22,504 bases of DNA. Origin: Pseudomonadota bacterium (GTDB lineage: Bacteria > Desulfobacterota > Desulfobacteria > Desulfobacterales > RPRI01). The stretch is taken from positions 1-22,504 of the forward strand of contig JAHJRK010000021.1 in NCBI GenBank assembly GCA_018830925.1. Reading direction: 5' to 3'. The notes beneath the pieces were generated by a model. It had not been told where the DNA came from. It saw only the letters and a list, made by a program, of their open reading frames with translations, and made no database searches. Shown here piece after piece: positions 7,496 through 14,099 of this stretch. How positions within the stretch are numbered: position 1 is the first letter of the stretch; every line of letters starts with the position of its first letter. A program made the position numbers and the translations under genes.

Positions 7496-9790
7496 ATGAT
7501 TAGTAAGGAACTGAGTGCAACACTCGGTCTTGCCGTTAAGGAGGCAAAAAGAAGGCGCCATGAATATGTAGGTACCGAGCATCTTCTTTTTGCGATTATG
7601 CACGACACTGCAGGTGTTGAGATAATAGAACACTGCGGCGGAGATGTGAAAAACCTGTTTAATGCTCTCGAAAATTTTTTCAAGATGAGGGTTGAGACGG
7701 CTCCGGATGGCGTCAAATATGTTTTACAGCAGACAACCGGATTTCAGAGAGTGATACAGAGAGCATTCAACCATGCCCGTTCCGCTGAAAAACAGGAAGT
7801 TGAGGTCGGGGATATCCTCGCGTCCATTTTTGAGGAGAAGGATTCCTACGCGGAATATTTTCTTACGCTGGAAGGAGTTACCCGTCTCGATGTCCTGAAC
7901 TATATATCTCACGATATTCAGAAAACTGGTCTGAATGAAGGACCGGGAGGTTTTGTTAAAACCGAAAAGGCGGATAAGAAAAAGAAATCCGAATTTCTCG
8001 AATCATTTACTATGGATCTTGTTCAAATGGCTGCGGATGGGAAACTCGATCCTCTCATCGGCCGCAATCTCGAGATAGAAAGAACCCTTCAGGTGCTTTG
8101 CAGGAGAAGAAAGAATAACCCTGTTTTTGTGGGTGATCCCGGGGTAGGGAAAACCGCGCTTGCCGAAGGTCTTGCACAGAAAATATTTAAGGGAGATGTC
8201 CCTGGCGCACTCAAAGATGTCCGTATCTATTCTCTTGATCTTGGAGCGGTTCTTGCCGGGACAAAATTCAGGGGCGATTTTGAGCAGCGCATGAAAGGGG
8301 TTATTACGGAGCTTCAGGGAAAGAAAAACTCCGTTCTGTTCATAGACGAAATACACACAATTGTCGGGGCGGGAGCGACCAGCAGCGGCTCCATGGACGC
8401 ATCAAATATTTTAAAGCCCGCGCTTGCAACAGGCGAACTGCGCTGCATAGGGTCAACGACTTACGAGGAATATAAAAACTATTTTACAAAAGACAGGGCA
8501 TTGTCCCGCCGTTTCGAAAAGATAGAAGTTCCGGAGCCGACAGTTTTAGAAACCATCCGGATCTTAAAAGGCCTCAAAGTCCATTATGAAGAGCATCACG
8601 GTATAGAATATACTGATGCAGCGCTTAAAGCGGCGGCGGAGCTTTCGGCAAAACATATCAACGACAGGTACCTCCCCGATAAGGCCATCGATGTTATAGA
8701 TGAGGCCGGGGCTTTTGTTAAATTTTCCGGCTCAATGCACAGAAAAAAGATACATCCTGCCGACATCGAAAAGATAGTGGCGAAAATGGCAAGGATACCC
8801 GAAAACAGCGTATCAGCTTCAGACAGGTCGAAGCTTGAGAATCTTGGGGAGAGGTTGAATGGCGTTGTCTTCGGCCAGGACGGCGCGATCAAATCTCTTG
8901 TGACGTCGATTAAGCGTTCAAGGGCAGGGCTCGGGATTCCGTACCGTCCAATAGGATCGTTCCTCTTTACGGGTCCTACCGGCGTCGGGAAGACAGAAGT
9001 GGCAAGGCAGATCGCAGCCATTATGGGAATTGAGTTCATGCGGTTTGACATGAGCGAATATATGGAAAAGCATGCCGTTGCCCGCCTGATAGGTGCTCCA
9101 CCCGGCTATATAGGTTTTGACCAGGGCGGTCTTCTGACAGACGGCGTGCGCAAACACCCGCACTGCGTCCTGCTGTTTGACGAAATAGAAAAGGCCCATC
9201 CGGATCTTTTCAATATCCTTCTCCAGGTTCTTGATCACGCGACTTTGACGGATAACAATGGTAAAAAAGCGGATTTCAGGAATGTGATAATAATCATGAC
9301 ATCGAATGCAGGAGCGCGTGAAATGAGCGCCCAGACAATCGGTTTTGGGGAAGTCAGGTATGACCCGGAAAGCAAGGGAAAGAAGGCGGTTGAAAATCTT
9401 TTCAGTCCCGAATTCAGAAACCGGCTCGATGACATAATCAATTTCAAACCTCTTACTCCGGAAATAATGGAGTTGGTGGTCGATAAATTCATGACCGAGC
9501 TGAAAGAGCAGCTTTCGGCAAAGAAGGTTTCTATCTCATATTCCGGCGCTTTAAGGACCTGGCTTGCAAATAAAGGATATGATCCGAGATATGGAGCAAG
9601 ACCCCTTTCAAGGGTGCTTCAGATCGAAATCAAGGACATTCTTTCGGACGAGATCCTGTTCGGCAAGCTTCAGAAAGGCGGCAGAGTAAGCCTGGATCTT
9701 GAAGATAATAAGCCGACATTTGCTTTTGTTCCGGCATCTTCTTTTCGTTATTCCAGCGAAAGCAGAATTCCGGAAACTGTCGGCAATTAA
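7496..9790 (+). CDS. clpA: ATP-dependent Clp protease ATP-binding subunit ClpA
   Basis: This is an AAA+ unfoldase that feeds proteins into ClpP. The 764 residues carry an N domain of about 145 residues that binds ClpS. The first AAA module has Walker A GDPGVGKT at 213-220 and Walker B VLFIDEIH. The second has GPTGVGKT at 493-500 and CVLLFDEIEKAH. The ClpP-docking loop IGF is at 615-617, so it should pair with a ClpP encoded elsewhere. The long coiled-coil middle domain of ClpB is absent and the order with clpS is diagnostic, so ClpC/ClpB are excluded. The start follows AAGGAG. The gene is intact and codon use looks like that of its neighbours. Confidence 0.96.
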   Translation: MISKELSATLGLAVKEAKRRRHEYVGTEHLLFAIMHDTAGVEIIEHCGGDVKNLFNALENFFKMRVETAPDGVKYVLQQTTGFQRVIQRAFNHARSAEKQEVEVGDILASIFEEKDSYAEYFLTLEGVTRLDVLNYISHDIQKTGLNEGPGGFVKTEKADKKKKSEFLESFTMDLVQMAADGKLDPLIGRNLEIERTLQVLCRRRKNNPVFVGDPGVGKTALAEGLAQKIFKGDVPGALKDVRIYSLDLGAVLAGTKFRGDFEQRMKGVITELQGKKNSVLFIDEIHTIVGAGATSSGSMDASNILKPALATGELRCIGSTTYEEYKNYFTKDRALSRRFEKIEVPEPTVLETIRILKGLKVHYEEHHGIEYTDAALKAAAELSAKHINDRYLPDKAIDVIDEAGAFVKFSGSMHRKKIHPADIEKIVAKMARIPENSVSASDRSKLENLGERLNGVVFGQDGAIKSLVTSIKRSRAGLGIPYRPIGSFLFTGPTGVGKTEVARQIAAIMGIEFMRFDMSEYMEKHAVARLIGAPPGYIGFDQGGLLTDGVRKHPHCVLLFDEIEKAHPDLFNILLQVLDHATLTDNNGKKADFRNVIIIMTSNAGAREMSAQTIGFGEVRYDPESKGKKAVENLFSPEFRNRLDDIINFKPLTPEIMELVVDKFMTELKEQLSAKKVSISYSGALRTWLANKGYDPRYGARPLSRVLQIEIKDILSDEILFGKLQKGGRVSLDLEDNKPTFAFVPASSFRYSSESRIPETVGN

Positions 9791-9808
9791 CCGGAAACCA
9801 TATTATCA

Positions 9809-10495
9809 ATGCCGGTATATCGCCTGACCGATGAAATAATTTTTCCTCCCCCTCAGCTTGCAGATAAAACCGGCCTTCTTGCAGTCGGAGGCGATCTTTG
9901 CGAAGAGAGACTCCTTCTTGCATACAGCCTTGGCATATTCCCCTGGTATTCGGAAGATGAACCCATCCTCTGGTGGTCGCCCGACCCCCGCCTGGTATTA
10001 TATCCCGATGAAATCAAAGTTTCAAAGAGCCTGGAAAAAGTCATTAAGAAAGGCCTATTTGATGTAACTTTTGATGCTGCTTTCGGGCAGGTCATTAAAT
10101 TGTGTGCCCTTGCCGGGAGAAGGGAAAATGAAGGAACATGGATTGTCAGGGATATGATAGATGCTTACCGCGCCCTTCATGAATCTGGTTATGCCCATTC
10201 GGTTGAAGCATGGAAAGACGGAATTCTTGCCGGCGGTCTTTACGGTGTTTCGCTTGGAGGGTGTTTTTTCGGAGAGTCGATGTTTACCCTTGAGAGCAAT
10301 GCCTCAAAGGTCGCCTTTGCCGGCCTCGTTAAATATCTTAAGGAAAACTCCTTTGATCTTATCGACTGCCAGGTTACCACCGCACACCTGAAACAATTCG
10401 GTGCAAGAGAAATTCCAAGGAGCCTTTTTTTGAAGCAATTAAAAAAATCCCTTGCCTTACCGACACTGAAAAGGAAATGGGATTATCATGCCTGA
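9809..10495 (+). CDS. aat: Leucyl/phenylalanyl-tRNA--protein transferase Aat
   Basis: Aat transfers Leu or Phe from tRNA to the N-terminus of proteins starting with Lys or Arg, creating the degradation signals read by ClpS. The 228-residue product has the family landmarks: FPPP near the start, GLLAVGGDL, LGIFPWY, WWSPDPR, GGLYGVSLGGCFFGESMF, SNASKVAF and DCQVTTAHLKQFGAREI. It lies 18 bases after clpA, so adaptor, unfoldase and degron-writing enzyme form one unit. Its 3' end is the left edge of the accessory region and is duplicated twice downstream (11200-11404 and 14565-14671). The native last residues (KRKWDYHA) differ from both duplicates, so this tail may itself have been exchanged. Confidence 0.95.
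   Translation: MPVYRLTDEIIFPPPQLADKTGLLAVGGDLCEERLLLAYSLGIFPWYSEDEPILWWSPDPRLVLYPDEIKVSKSLEKVIKKGLFDVTFDAAFGQVIKLCALAGRRENEGTWIVRDMIDAYRALHESGYAHSVEAWKDGILAGGLYGVSLGGCFFGESMFTLESNASKVAFAGLVKYLKENSFDLIDCQVTTAHLKQFGAREIPRSLFLKQLKKSLALPTLKRKWDYHA
10291..10481 (+). repeat. aat 3'-end repeat, copy A (within intact aat)
   Basis: This segment of aat recurs at 11200-11390. The first 85 bp differ by 1 base and the next 106 bp by about 16. The shorter copy C (14565-14671) matches the second part. Copies B and C share 40 identical consecutive bases (11289-11328 and 14565-14604) that copy A lacks. Confidence 0.9.
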
Positions 10496-10515
10496 CAAAA
10501 GAATTCAAAATTCCA

Positions 10516-10544
10516 TTGCAACACAAAGTTACATGTTATATATA
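10516..10544 (+). promoter_or_regulatory. Weak candidate promoter for the DUF4160/DUF2442 pair
   Basis: TTGCAA (10516-10521), 17 bp, then TATATA (10539-10544). Transcription from it would begin at or next to the ATG at 10551, which has no ribosome site. A leaderless message is therefore possible. The match is poor and AT-rich chance is a real alternative. Confidence 0.25.
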
Positions 10545-10550
10545 TCTAAT

Positions 10551-10784
10551 ATGCCGACAGTCCTGAGAATAGGATCATATCGTTTCCATTTTTATTCGGA
10601 TGAGGGGAAAGAACCCGTACATATTCATGTAGAAACGCCTGATGGGGAATGTAAGTTCTGGCTTCAACCGGTCCGATTGGCAAAAAATAGAGGGATTACG
10701 CCGCTCTCCATTAGAAAGATCGAAAAATTGGTATTCGAAAATCAACTTTTATTCATAGAGAAATATCATGAAACTCAAAAATAA
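10551..10784 (+). CDS. DUF4160 domain protein
   Basis: The 77-residue product begins MPTVLRIGSYRFHFYS and contains EPVHIHV followed by a short strand-rich region, the whole of DUF4160. I placed the start at 10551 because family members begin with this MPxxxR pattern. An in-frame ATG at 10488, inside the end of aat, would add 21 unlike residues. The gene overlaps the following DUF2442 gene by 17 bases. DUF4160 and DUF2442 genes are frequently adjacent in bacteria and behave like small mobile modules. A toxin-antitoxin role has been suspected from context, but I know of no certain function. It is the first gene after the aat junction. Confidence 0.8.
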   Translation: MPTVLRIGSYRFHFYSDEGKEPVHIHVETPDGECKFWLQPVRLAKNRGITPLSIRKIEKLVFENQLLFIEKYHETQK

Positions 10785-11046
10785 AAAAGAAGAATTAGGA
10801 GAACCCACCGCCATAAAAGCCTGGGCGGCAGGTCGAATGATCTATGTCGAACTTACCGACGGACGCATCGTCGGATTCCCTGCGGATCGATTTAAGATCC
10901 TGTCAAGAGCCACTGATGCTCAACTCAAGAAAGTTACGCTTAGATTGAACGGATTTGCACTGCGATGGGAAAATCTTGATGAGGATATTACCGTCCCGGG
11001 AATTATCGCTGGTAATTTCCAATTGCCGTTTAAAATAGCGTCATAA
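10768..11046 (+). CDS. DUF2442 domain protein, partner of DUF4160
   Basis: The 92-residue protein starts with a lysine-rich segment. The DUF2442 pattern follows: AGRMIYVELTDGRIVGFPADRF, then a helix, then ALRWENLDEDITVPGIIAG, the typical W..LDEDI.V.GLL-like ending. The family has a small N-terminal strand domain and in some members a C-terminal HTH, which is absent here, so this is the short form. The ATG lies inside the DUF4160 gene, so the two are co-translated. The role is unknown; the pairing suggests a binary complex (inference). Confidence 0.82.
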   Translation: MKLKNKKEELGEPTAIKAWAAGRMIYVELTDGRIVGFPADRFKILSRATDAQLKKVTLRLNGFALRWENLDEDITVPGIIAGNFQLPFKIAS

Positions 11047-11073
11047 TGCACCGCTAATCTGCCTACTCTCCAC

Positions 11074-11127
11074 TCATAACTTCTCAAGAGTTTTACCGTT
11101 TTTAAGGTTTTGGAGGATCTGTTTCAC
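11074..11127 (-). pseudogene. Fragment: start of a sugar-cluster oxidoreductase gene
   Basis: On the minus strand a GTG at 11127 opens VKQILQNLKNGKTLEKL and then a stop. The first 13 or so residues match the characteristic start of bi-domain (zinc-dependent dehydrogenase-like) oxidoreductases of polysaccharide clusters, after which the reading dies. The GTG overlaps the stop of the preceding fragment as GTGA, a typical operon junction. Recognition rests on a short peptide, so the family call is moderate. Confidence 0.5.
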
Positions 11128-11199
11128 GCTGTTACCTTTCCCGGATTCTTGTCGAAAAACTCCCTATCCCAGAGATCAATAGCCAGAACCGCCCACTGA
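11124..11199 (-). pseudogene. Fragment: C-terminal end of an asparagine-synthase-like gene
   Basis: Read on the minus strand, 11199 to 11124 encodes HQWAVLAIDLWDREFFDKN and then PGKVTA and a stop. This resembles the end of AsnB-type enzymes in polysaccharide clusters, which finish with a Trp- and Leu-rich helix (LWxREFF). The fragment ends exactly where the aat relic begins at 11200. The DNA therefore appears to have been cut from a sugar biosynthesis operon and joined here. The identity is suggestive only. Confidence 0.45.
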
Positions 11200-11404
11200 T
11201 GAGAGCAATGCCTCAAAGGTCGCCTTTGCCTGCCTCGTTAAATATCTTAAGGAAAACTCCTTTGATCTTATCGACTGCCAGGTTTCAACCGGTCATCTCA
11301 AACGCTTCGGGGCAAGAGAAATTCCAAGGAGCCTTTTTTTGAAGCAGTTGAAAAAATCTTTTGCCTTACCGACATTGAAAGGAAAATGGGGTCGTAAGAC
11401 CTGA
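11200..11404 (+). pseudogene. Truncated duplicate of the aat 3' end (copy B)
   Basis: About 68 codons of aat, in frame to a TGA at 11402-11404: ESNASKVAFA, LIDCQVSTGHLKRFGAREI and ending KGKWGRKT. There is no start or 5' part, so it is not a functional transferase. The first 85 bp are nearly identical to the intact gene and the rest is about 85% identical, so the copy is itself a mosaic. The Phd/ParE pair begins 125 bp downstream. Confidence 0.9.
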
Positions 11405-11468
11405 ATATATCTATCGGGTATGAAAACGGCAATCATCGAATACAGTGTCGAGCAGCCCATCTTCAATC

Positions 11469-11504
11469 TTGACATATGACCTGTTTATGGACTATATTAA
11501 GTCC
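11469..11504 (+). promoter_or_regulatory. Promoter and operator of the Phd/ParE module
   Basis: TTGACA (11469-11474) and TATATT (11493-11498) are 18 bp apart. A perfect inverted repeat, GGACT (11489-11493) and AGTCC (11500-11504), brackets the -10. This is the expected place for autorepression by a Phd-type antitoxin, alone or with its toxin. The antitoxin start follows 25 bp later with GGAGG. Confidence 0.6.
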
Positions 11505-11528
11505 TACTCAGAAAATGGAGGTGTATTC

Positions 11529-11804
11529 ATGAAACTTTCTACCCAAATCAGGCCCATCAGTTATCTGAAGGCTCATGCCGCCGAAATTGTAAGAAATCTT
11601 GCCGAACAGCGGGAACCACTGATCATCACCCAGAACGGCGAAGCCAAGGTGGTTATACAGGACATAGAAAGCTACGAGCAAACACAGCAAACAATGGCTC
11701 TCCTGAAAATCCTGGCGCTCGGGATGCATCAGATTGAGGAAGGCAGGGTCCTTCCTGCCAAAGATGTTATCAAACGTCTGCGAGAAGAGCGAGAGGTTCA
11801 GTGA
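11529..11804 (+). CDS. Phd/YefM-family antitoxin
   Basis: The 91-residue product starts at the ATG after GGAGG (11517-11521); an upstream in-frame extension to 11445 covers the promoter and is not used. The N-terminus has the Phd/YefM DNA-binding fold: PISYLKAHAAEIVRNLAEQREPLIITQNGEAKVVIQ in two pieces of strand and helix, followed by the DIESYEQ segment. A charged C-terminal helix (RVLPAKDVIKRLREEREVQ) would wrap the toxin. The stop overlaps the toxin ATG as TGATG. It should neutralise the adjacent ParE/RelE protein and repress the operon. Confidence 0.9.
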   Translation: MKLSTQIRPISYLKAHAAEIVRNLAEQREPLIITQNGEAKVVIQDIESYEQTQQTMALLKILALGMHQIEEGRVLPAKDVIKRLREEREVQ

Positions 11805-12130
11805 TGCCGTTTGAGGTTTTTCTGACCAATGACGCAGCGCATGATCTGACCGAGATTTACGACTACATCGCTGTGCACGATGCGCCCCGAAAAGCGGATT
11901 ACGTTTTGGATCAGATCGAGAAAGCCTTCTCCAATTTGTCCGAATTCCCCGAGCGGGGTGCAAATCCTAAAGAACTGCTTGCGCTTGGAATTCGTGAATA
12001 CCGCGAGATTTTCTTTAAACCTTACCGTATCATTTACCGGGTCATGGATAATAACGTATATGTTCTTTTGATTGTCGATGGTCGGCGTGACATGCAATCG
12101 CTGCTGCAGCGGCGATTGTTAGAGAGTTAA
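11804..12130 (+). CDS. ParE/RelE-superfamily toxin
   Basis: The 108-residue product starts at an ATG overlapping the antitoxin stop by one base; a GTG three bases earlier is an alternative. Landmarks are EVFLTNDAAHDLTEIYDYI, an amphipathic helical pair, FPERG, YREIFFKPYRIIYRV and a final strand VYVLLIVDGRRDMQSLLQRRL. The last block is shared by ParE-like members and RelE-type ribonucleases. Activity (gyrase or mRNA) cannot be decided from sequence; the R..D...L ending is commonest in the group annotated as RelE/ParE. It is intact. Confidence 0.9.
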   Translation: MPFEVFLTNDAAHDLTEIYDYIAVHDAPRKADYVLDQIEKAFSNLSEFPERGANPKELLALGIREYREIFFKPYRIIYRVMDNNVYVLLIVDGRRDMQSLLQRRLLES

Positions 12131-12184
12131 AATTATTTCGTAAATCAACTTATATCGAAGGTAAATAGATGCGACAGTCTTGAG

Positions 12185-12243
12185 AGGGGTTTTTCCGTTT
12201 CGGAAGTACCTATGAAATACTTTCAAAGCCAGAAAACGGCAGC
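12185..12243. repeat. vapC 3'-flank repeat, copy 1
   Basis: This 59-bp segment matches 14681-14739 at 53 of 59 positions without gaps. It covers the last codons of vapC (AAVFWL and stop, minus strand) and the DNA beyond. It includes a TTCCG/CGGAA hairpin (12194-12198 and 12202-12206 region) between the convergent toxin genes. Confidence 0.85.
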
Positions 12244-12627
12244 ACGAGCTTCAGTTTCTTTGAATTCCGGATCTCCTGTGACGATTGTTCCCGAAAATTC
12301 CTCTGCCGTTGCCACAACGAAGGCATCAGCGTAGGAGATAGGATGGAGCGCCTTCACATGTGCTGCTGCAAGGACACGTTTTGTAGTGACATCAACCAGG
12401 TCGATAGGTAAATGGGAAATATCTTCTGTGATTTCTACAGCTTTATCTATCCCTCTCTTCCGGGCGATAATGTAATAAATTTCACCGAGACTGATTACCG
12501 ACATAGATGCCGTAACATGACCGTTTGATGCTTCCCTGAGGATAGTCCGAACTTTAGCACCAGCCGGCTCCGCCTGGAAATAGGCAAGAAGAGCATAGCT
12601 ATCGAGAATGTATTTTGGCTTTTTCAC
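12223..12627 (-). CDS. vapC: VapC-family PIN-domain toxin ribonuclease
   Basis: The 134-residue PIN protein would cut RNA using Mg2+ held by acidic residues. The expected set is visible: D9 in YILDSYALLAYF, E49 in SLGEIYYI, D101 in SYADAFVVATA and D119 in TGDPEF. All sit in family order, so the active site appears complete. The start overlaps the end of the antitoxin gene by 29 bases, giving tight coupling. The gene runs opposite to the Phd/ParE pair and converges on it. Its 3' end is duplicated at 14719-14757. The cellular target is unknown. Confidence 0.92.
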   Translation of the reverse strand: MKKPKYILDSYALLAYFQAEPAGAKVRTILREASNGHVTASMSVISLGEIYYIIARKRGIDKAVEITEDISHLPIDLVDVTTKRVLAAAHVKALHPISYADAFVVATAEEFSGTIVTGDPEFKETEARAAVFWL

Positions 12628-12868
12628 GCTTTATTTCCTCTTTACGGTCAGCCAGCAAAGCGTCTGTCAGAGATTCACCATCAGATAGTTTGCCATAGAG
12701 CATGTCCACTGGGTCGCCTGATTGAGGTGTTAGTATGATTTTCCCATCTGTTTCAGTTACAACCATCTTCATGCCTGGTTTCAATCCAATTTGCCTCCGG
12801 AATAATGAAGGGATAACCACCCATCCCTTGGAAGAAACTGTGACGATTGCTGAATTTAAAGAACCCAT
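12599..12868 (-). CDS. vapB: AbrB/MazE-type antitoxin of the VapBC pair
   Basis: The 89-residue protein has an N-terminal swapped-hairpin DNA-binding domain: VTVSSKGWVVIPSLFRRQIG, then LKPGMKMVV and KIILTPQ. A charged tail (LADRKEEIKREKAK) should plug the VapC active site. The start follows GGAGGTC (12877 to 12871). The operator-promoter lies immediately upstream. The gene is intact and paired with a complete toxin. Confidence 0.9.
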   Translation of the reverse strand: MGSLNSAIVTVSSKGWVVIPSLFRRQIGLKPGMKMVVTETDGKIILTPQSGDPVDMLYGKLSDGESLTDALLADRKEEIKREKAKIHSR

Positions 12869-12870
12869 AA

Positions 12871-12930
12871 GACCTCCAAACGTTATACGTTGACTGAGAA
12901 ATAGTATAACACTTTTGACGGATGCGTCAA
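12871..12930 (-). promoter_or_regulatory. vapBC promoter with inverted-repeat operator
   Basis: Reading the minus strand, TTGACG (12930-12925), 16 bp, then TATACT (12908-12903), and GGAGGTC before the ATG. GTTATAC (12882-12888) and GTATAAC (12904-12910) form a perfect 7-bp inverted repeat. One arm covers the -10 and the other lies just upstream of the ribosome site. This suits autorepression by VapB/VapBC. Confidence 0.65.
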
Positions 12931-12952
12931 TATTAAATATTGGAGTCTTTCT

Positions 12953-13018
12953 AAACTATTTGACAAAATTAGCAAAACATGGTTTTTTATCGCAACTTTT
13001 CATTCTATCGGCTCTTCG
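12953..13018 (+). repeat. Dispersed repeat R2, copy 1
   Basis: This segment matches 14466-14534, with the core AAACTATTTGA.AAAAT, AAAACATGG and TTTATCGCAA. Part of it can be read as LFDKISKTWFF in both copies, but the frames diverge after a one-base difference. It may be a decayed gene end. It lies just beyond the vapBC promoter. Confidence 0.75.
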
Positions 13019-13085
13019 CTGTTTTATGCGGGTAAACAGTTGCTGCAAGTATCCTCGACACAAAGTGTTGATACATATGGTTTTA

Positions 13086-13163
13086 GACAGGATTAACAGG
13101 ATGATCCTTGATTTTGCCTGCTGGCCTGAAGCAGTTGATCCGTCAAATCCTGTAAATCCTGTC
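13086..13163. repeat. Palindromic intergenic repeat (ACAGGATT.ACAGGAT type)
   Basis: 13086-13102 (GACAGGATTAACAGGAT) is the reverse complement of 13147-13163 with one mismatch, around a 44-base centre. Arms of this kind, built from repeated ACAGGATT units, recur between genes in many bacterial genomes and can fold as hairpins. It sits upstream of the orphan Phd gene and might act as a terminator or as a REP-like transposase target. Confidence 0.7.
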
Positions 13164-13200
13164 AGATAAGTTTTTATTGTCGCAACCATGGAGGTTTAAA

Positions 13201-13419
13201 ATGCAAGTCTATACATATTCAGAAGCCCGGCAAAAACTATCTATAGTTCTTGATCAGGCTGAAAATACAGGCAAAGTTCTAATTCAAAGGAAAGACGGGC
13301 GAACTTTTGCATTGATTCCGGAAAAGATTGCTTCTTCGCCTTTAGATGTTCCATCAATTAAAGCGAATATCACGACTCAGGAACTAGCTGATATTGTTCG
13401 GGAAGGAAGGGAACGGTAG
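13201..13419 (+). CDS. Orphan Phd-family (prevent-host-death) antitoxin
   Basis: The 72-residue product starts at the ATG 6 bases after GGAGG (13190-13194). It shows the short Phd pattern: VYTYSEARQKLSIVLDQAE, VLIQRKDGRTFALIPE, then SPLDVPSIK and a helical tail. Relatives usually precede a PIN or similar toxin, but none follows here; the next sequence is a HigB stump. The gene itself is intact. It may be a solitary regulator or the remains of a pair cut during rearrangement. Confidence 0.8.
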   Translation: MQVYTYSEARQKLSIVLDQAENTGKVLIQRKDGRTFALIPEKIASSPLDVPSIKANITTQELADIVREGRER

Positions 13420-13461
13420 AACCATGCCTTGAACACGGACAAGCTATTGCCAGCTGTTTAA

Positions 13462-13551
13462 AATTTTCTCCTTATCGACGAACAATGGCGCGTCTGTTTT
13501 CGGTTTGAAAAAGGTGAGGCTTACGATGTCGAAATTGTTGATTATCACTGA
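13462..13551 (+). pseudogene. higB: HigB toxin remnant (C-terminal end)
   Basis: In frame after a stop at 13459-13461, this reads LLIDEQWRVCFRFEKGE and then AYDVEIVDYH and a stop at 13549-13551. That is the typical final third of the RelE-fold HigB toxin (QWRxCFRF...DVEIVDYH). The first two thirds are missing and no start exists. It directly precedes higA, as in intact higBA operons, so the toxin was truncated while the antitoxin was kept. Confidence 0.8.
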
Positions 13552-13563
13552 GGAGATAAAACC

Positions 13564-13863
13564 ATGAATCCGAAAAATAATCTTCCTCCGGTTCATCCGG
13601 GGGAATTTCTTAAAGAGAATCTTGACGAATTGCGGATCTCTCAGGCTGAGTTTGCACGCACCATTGGACTTTCGGCCATGAGAATATCCCACGTCGTCAA
13701 AGGGAAAAGACCTGTCACCGCTGAGATGGCCTTACTTTTCGGCAAGGCCTTTGGCCAGACGCCCCAATACTGGATCAACTTGCAGGCGACCTATGATCTA
13801 AAAATGGCCGAAAAGGTTGTCAGCCGCAGGATCGCTGGAATCCATCAACTTGCGCATGCATAA
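13564..13863 (+). CDS. higA: HigA-family HTH antitoxin (toxin partner truncated)
   Basis: The 99-residue product has a ribosome site GAGGAG just upstream. It begins PPVHPGEFLKENLDELRIS and carries a helix-turn-helix (AEFARTIGLSAMRISHVVKGKRPVT in two pieces), then MALLFGKAFGQTPQYWINLQATYDL, all diagnostic of HigA. It is full length. Its cognate HigB is reduced to about 29 codons, so it now acts alone as a DNA-binding protein or is free to counter a related toxin. Confidence 0.92.
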   Translation: MNPKNNLPPVHPGEFLKENLDELRISQAEFARTIGLSAMRISHVVKGKRPVTAEMALLFGKAFGQTPQYWINLQATYDLKMAEKVVSRRIAGIHQLAHA

Positions 13864-13972
13864 GGTGCTTAATGGAAATAGTCCTGCAAGAATCTTGTGG
13901 GCCGTTGTGAACATGGATAATGTCGATGAACTCGTTTCTTGGATCAAAGATTTTATAGAGAATGAGAAATGA
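13856..13972 (+). other. Short open frame after higA, possible gene fragment
   Basis: An ATG overlapping the end of higA opens 38 codons, with ILWAVVNMDNVDELVSWIK and a charged end DFIENEK. There is no ribosome site of note. The composition looks protein-like, as if it were the tail of a larger gene, but I do not recognise the family. Confidence 0.3.
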
Positions 13973-14032
13973 AATCATGCCTTGTAGGTATCGGTCGACA
14001 GCAAAGAGAAAGGAACGATTGAAAGGTCAACG

Positions 14033-14092
14033 GTGAAAAAGAAGAAATACACACAGGCAATTGCTAATTGGCCTTTGGAAGAACGCCCCCAA
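14033..14092 (+). pseudogene. Fragment: RadC N-terminus
   Basis: A GTG at 14033 opens VKKKKYTQAIANWPLEERPQ. The IxNWPxxERP motif is the normal beginning of RadC/JAB-domain DNA-repair-like proteins, which are common on mobile elements. The expected REKLLxxG continuation is absent, and the DNA changes to transposase-tail sequence within a few bases. It is a start without a body. Confidence 0.55.
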
Positions 14093-14099
14093 GTCGCCC

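Noticed and set aside
8596..9051. 151-codon minus-strand frame inside clpA
   Set aside because: Antisense shadow over the conserved second AAA module; no start signal and no recognisable protein.
13086..13163. Palindromic ACAGGATT repeat as a CRISPR repeat or TA operator
   Set aside because: Only one inverted pair with a 44-base centre; it resembles dispersed intergenic palindromes and does not overlap a promoter.
12915..13169. Plus-strand 84-codon frame upstream of the orphan Phd
   Set aside because: It runs through the vapBC promoter side, repeat R2 and a palindromic repeat; composition does not look coding and the frame is not kept in R2 copy 2.
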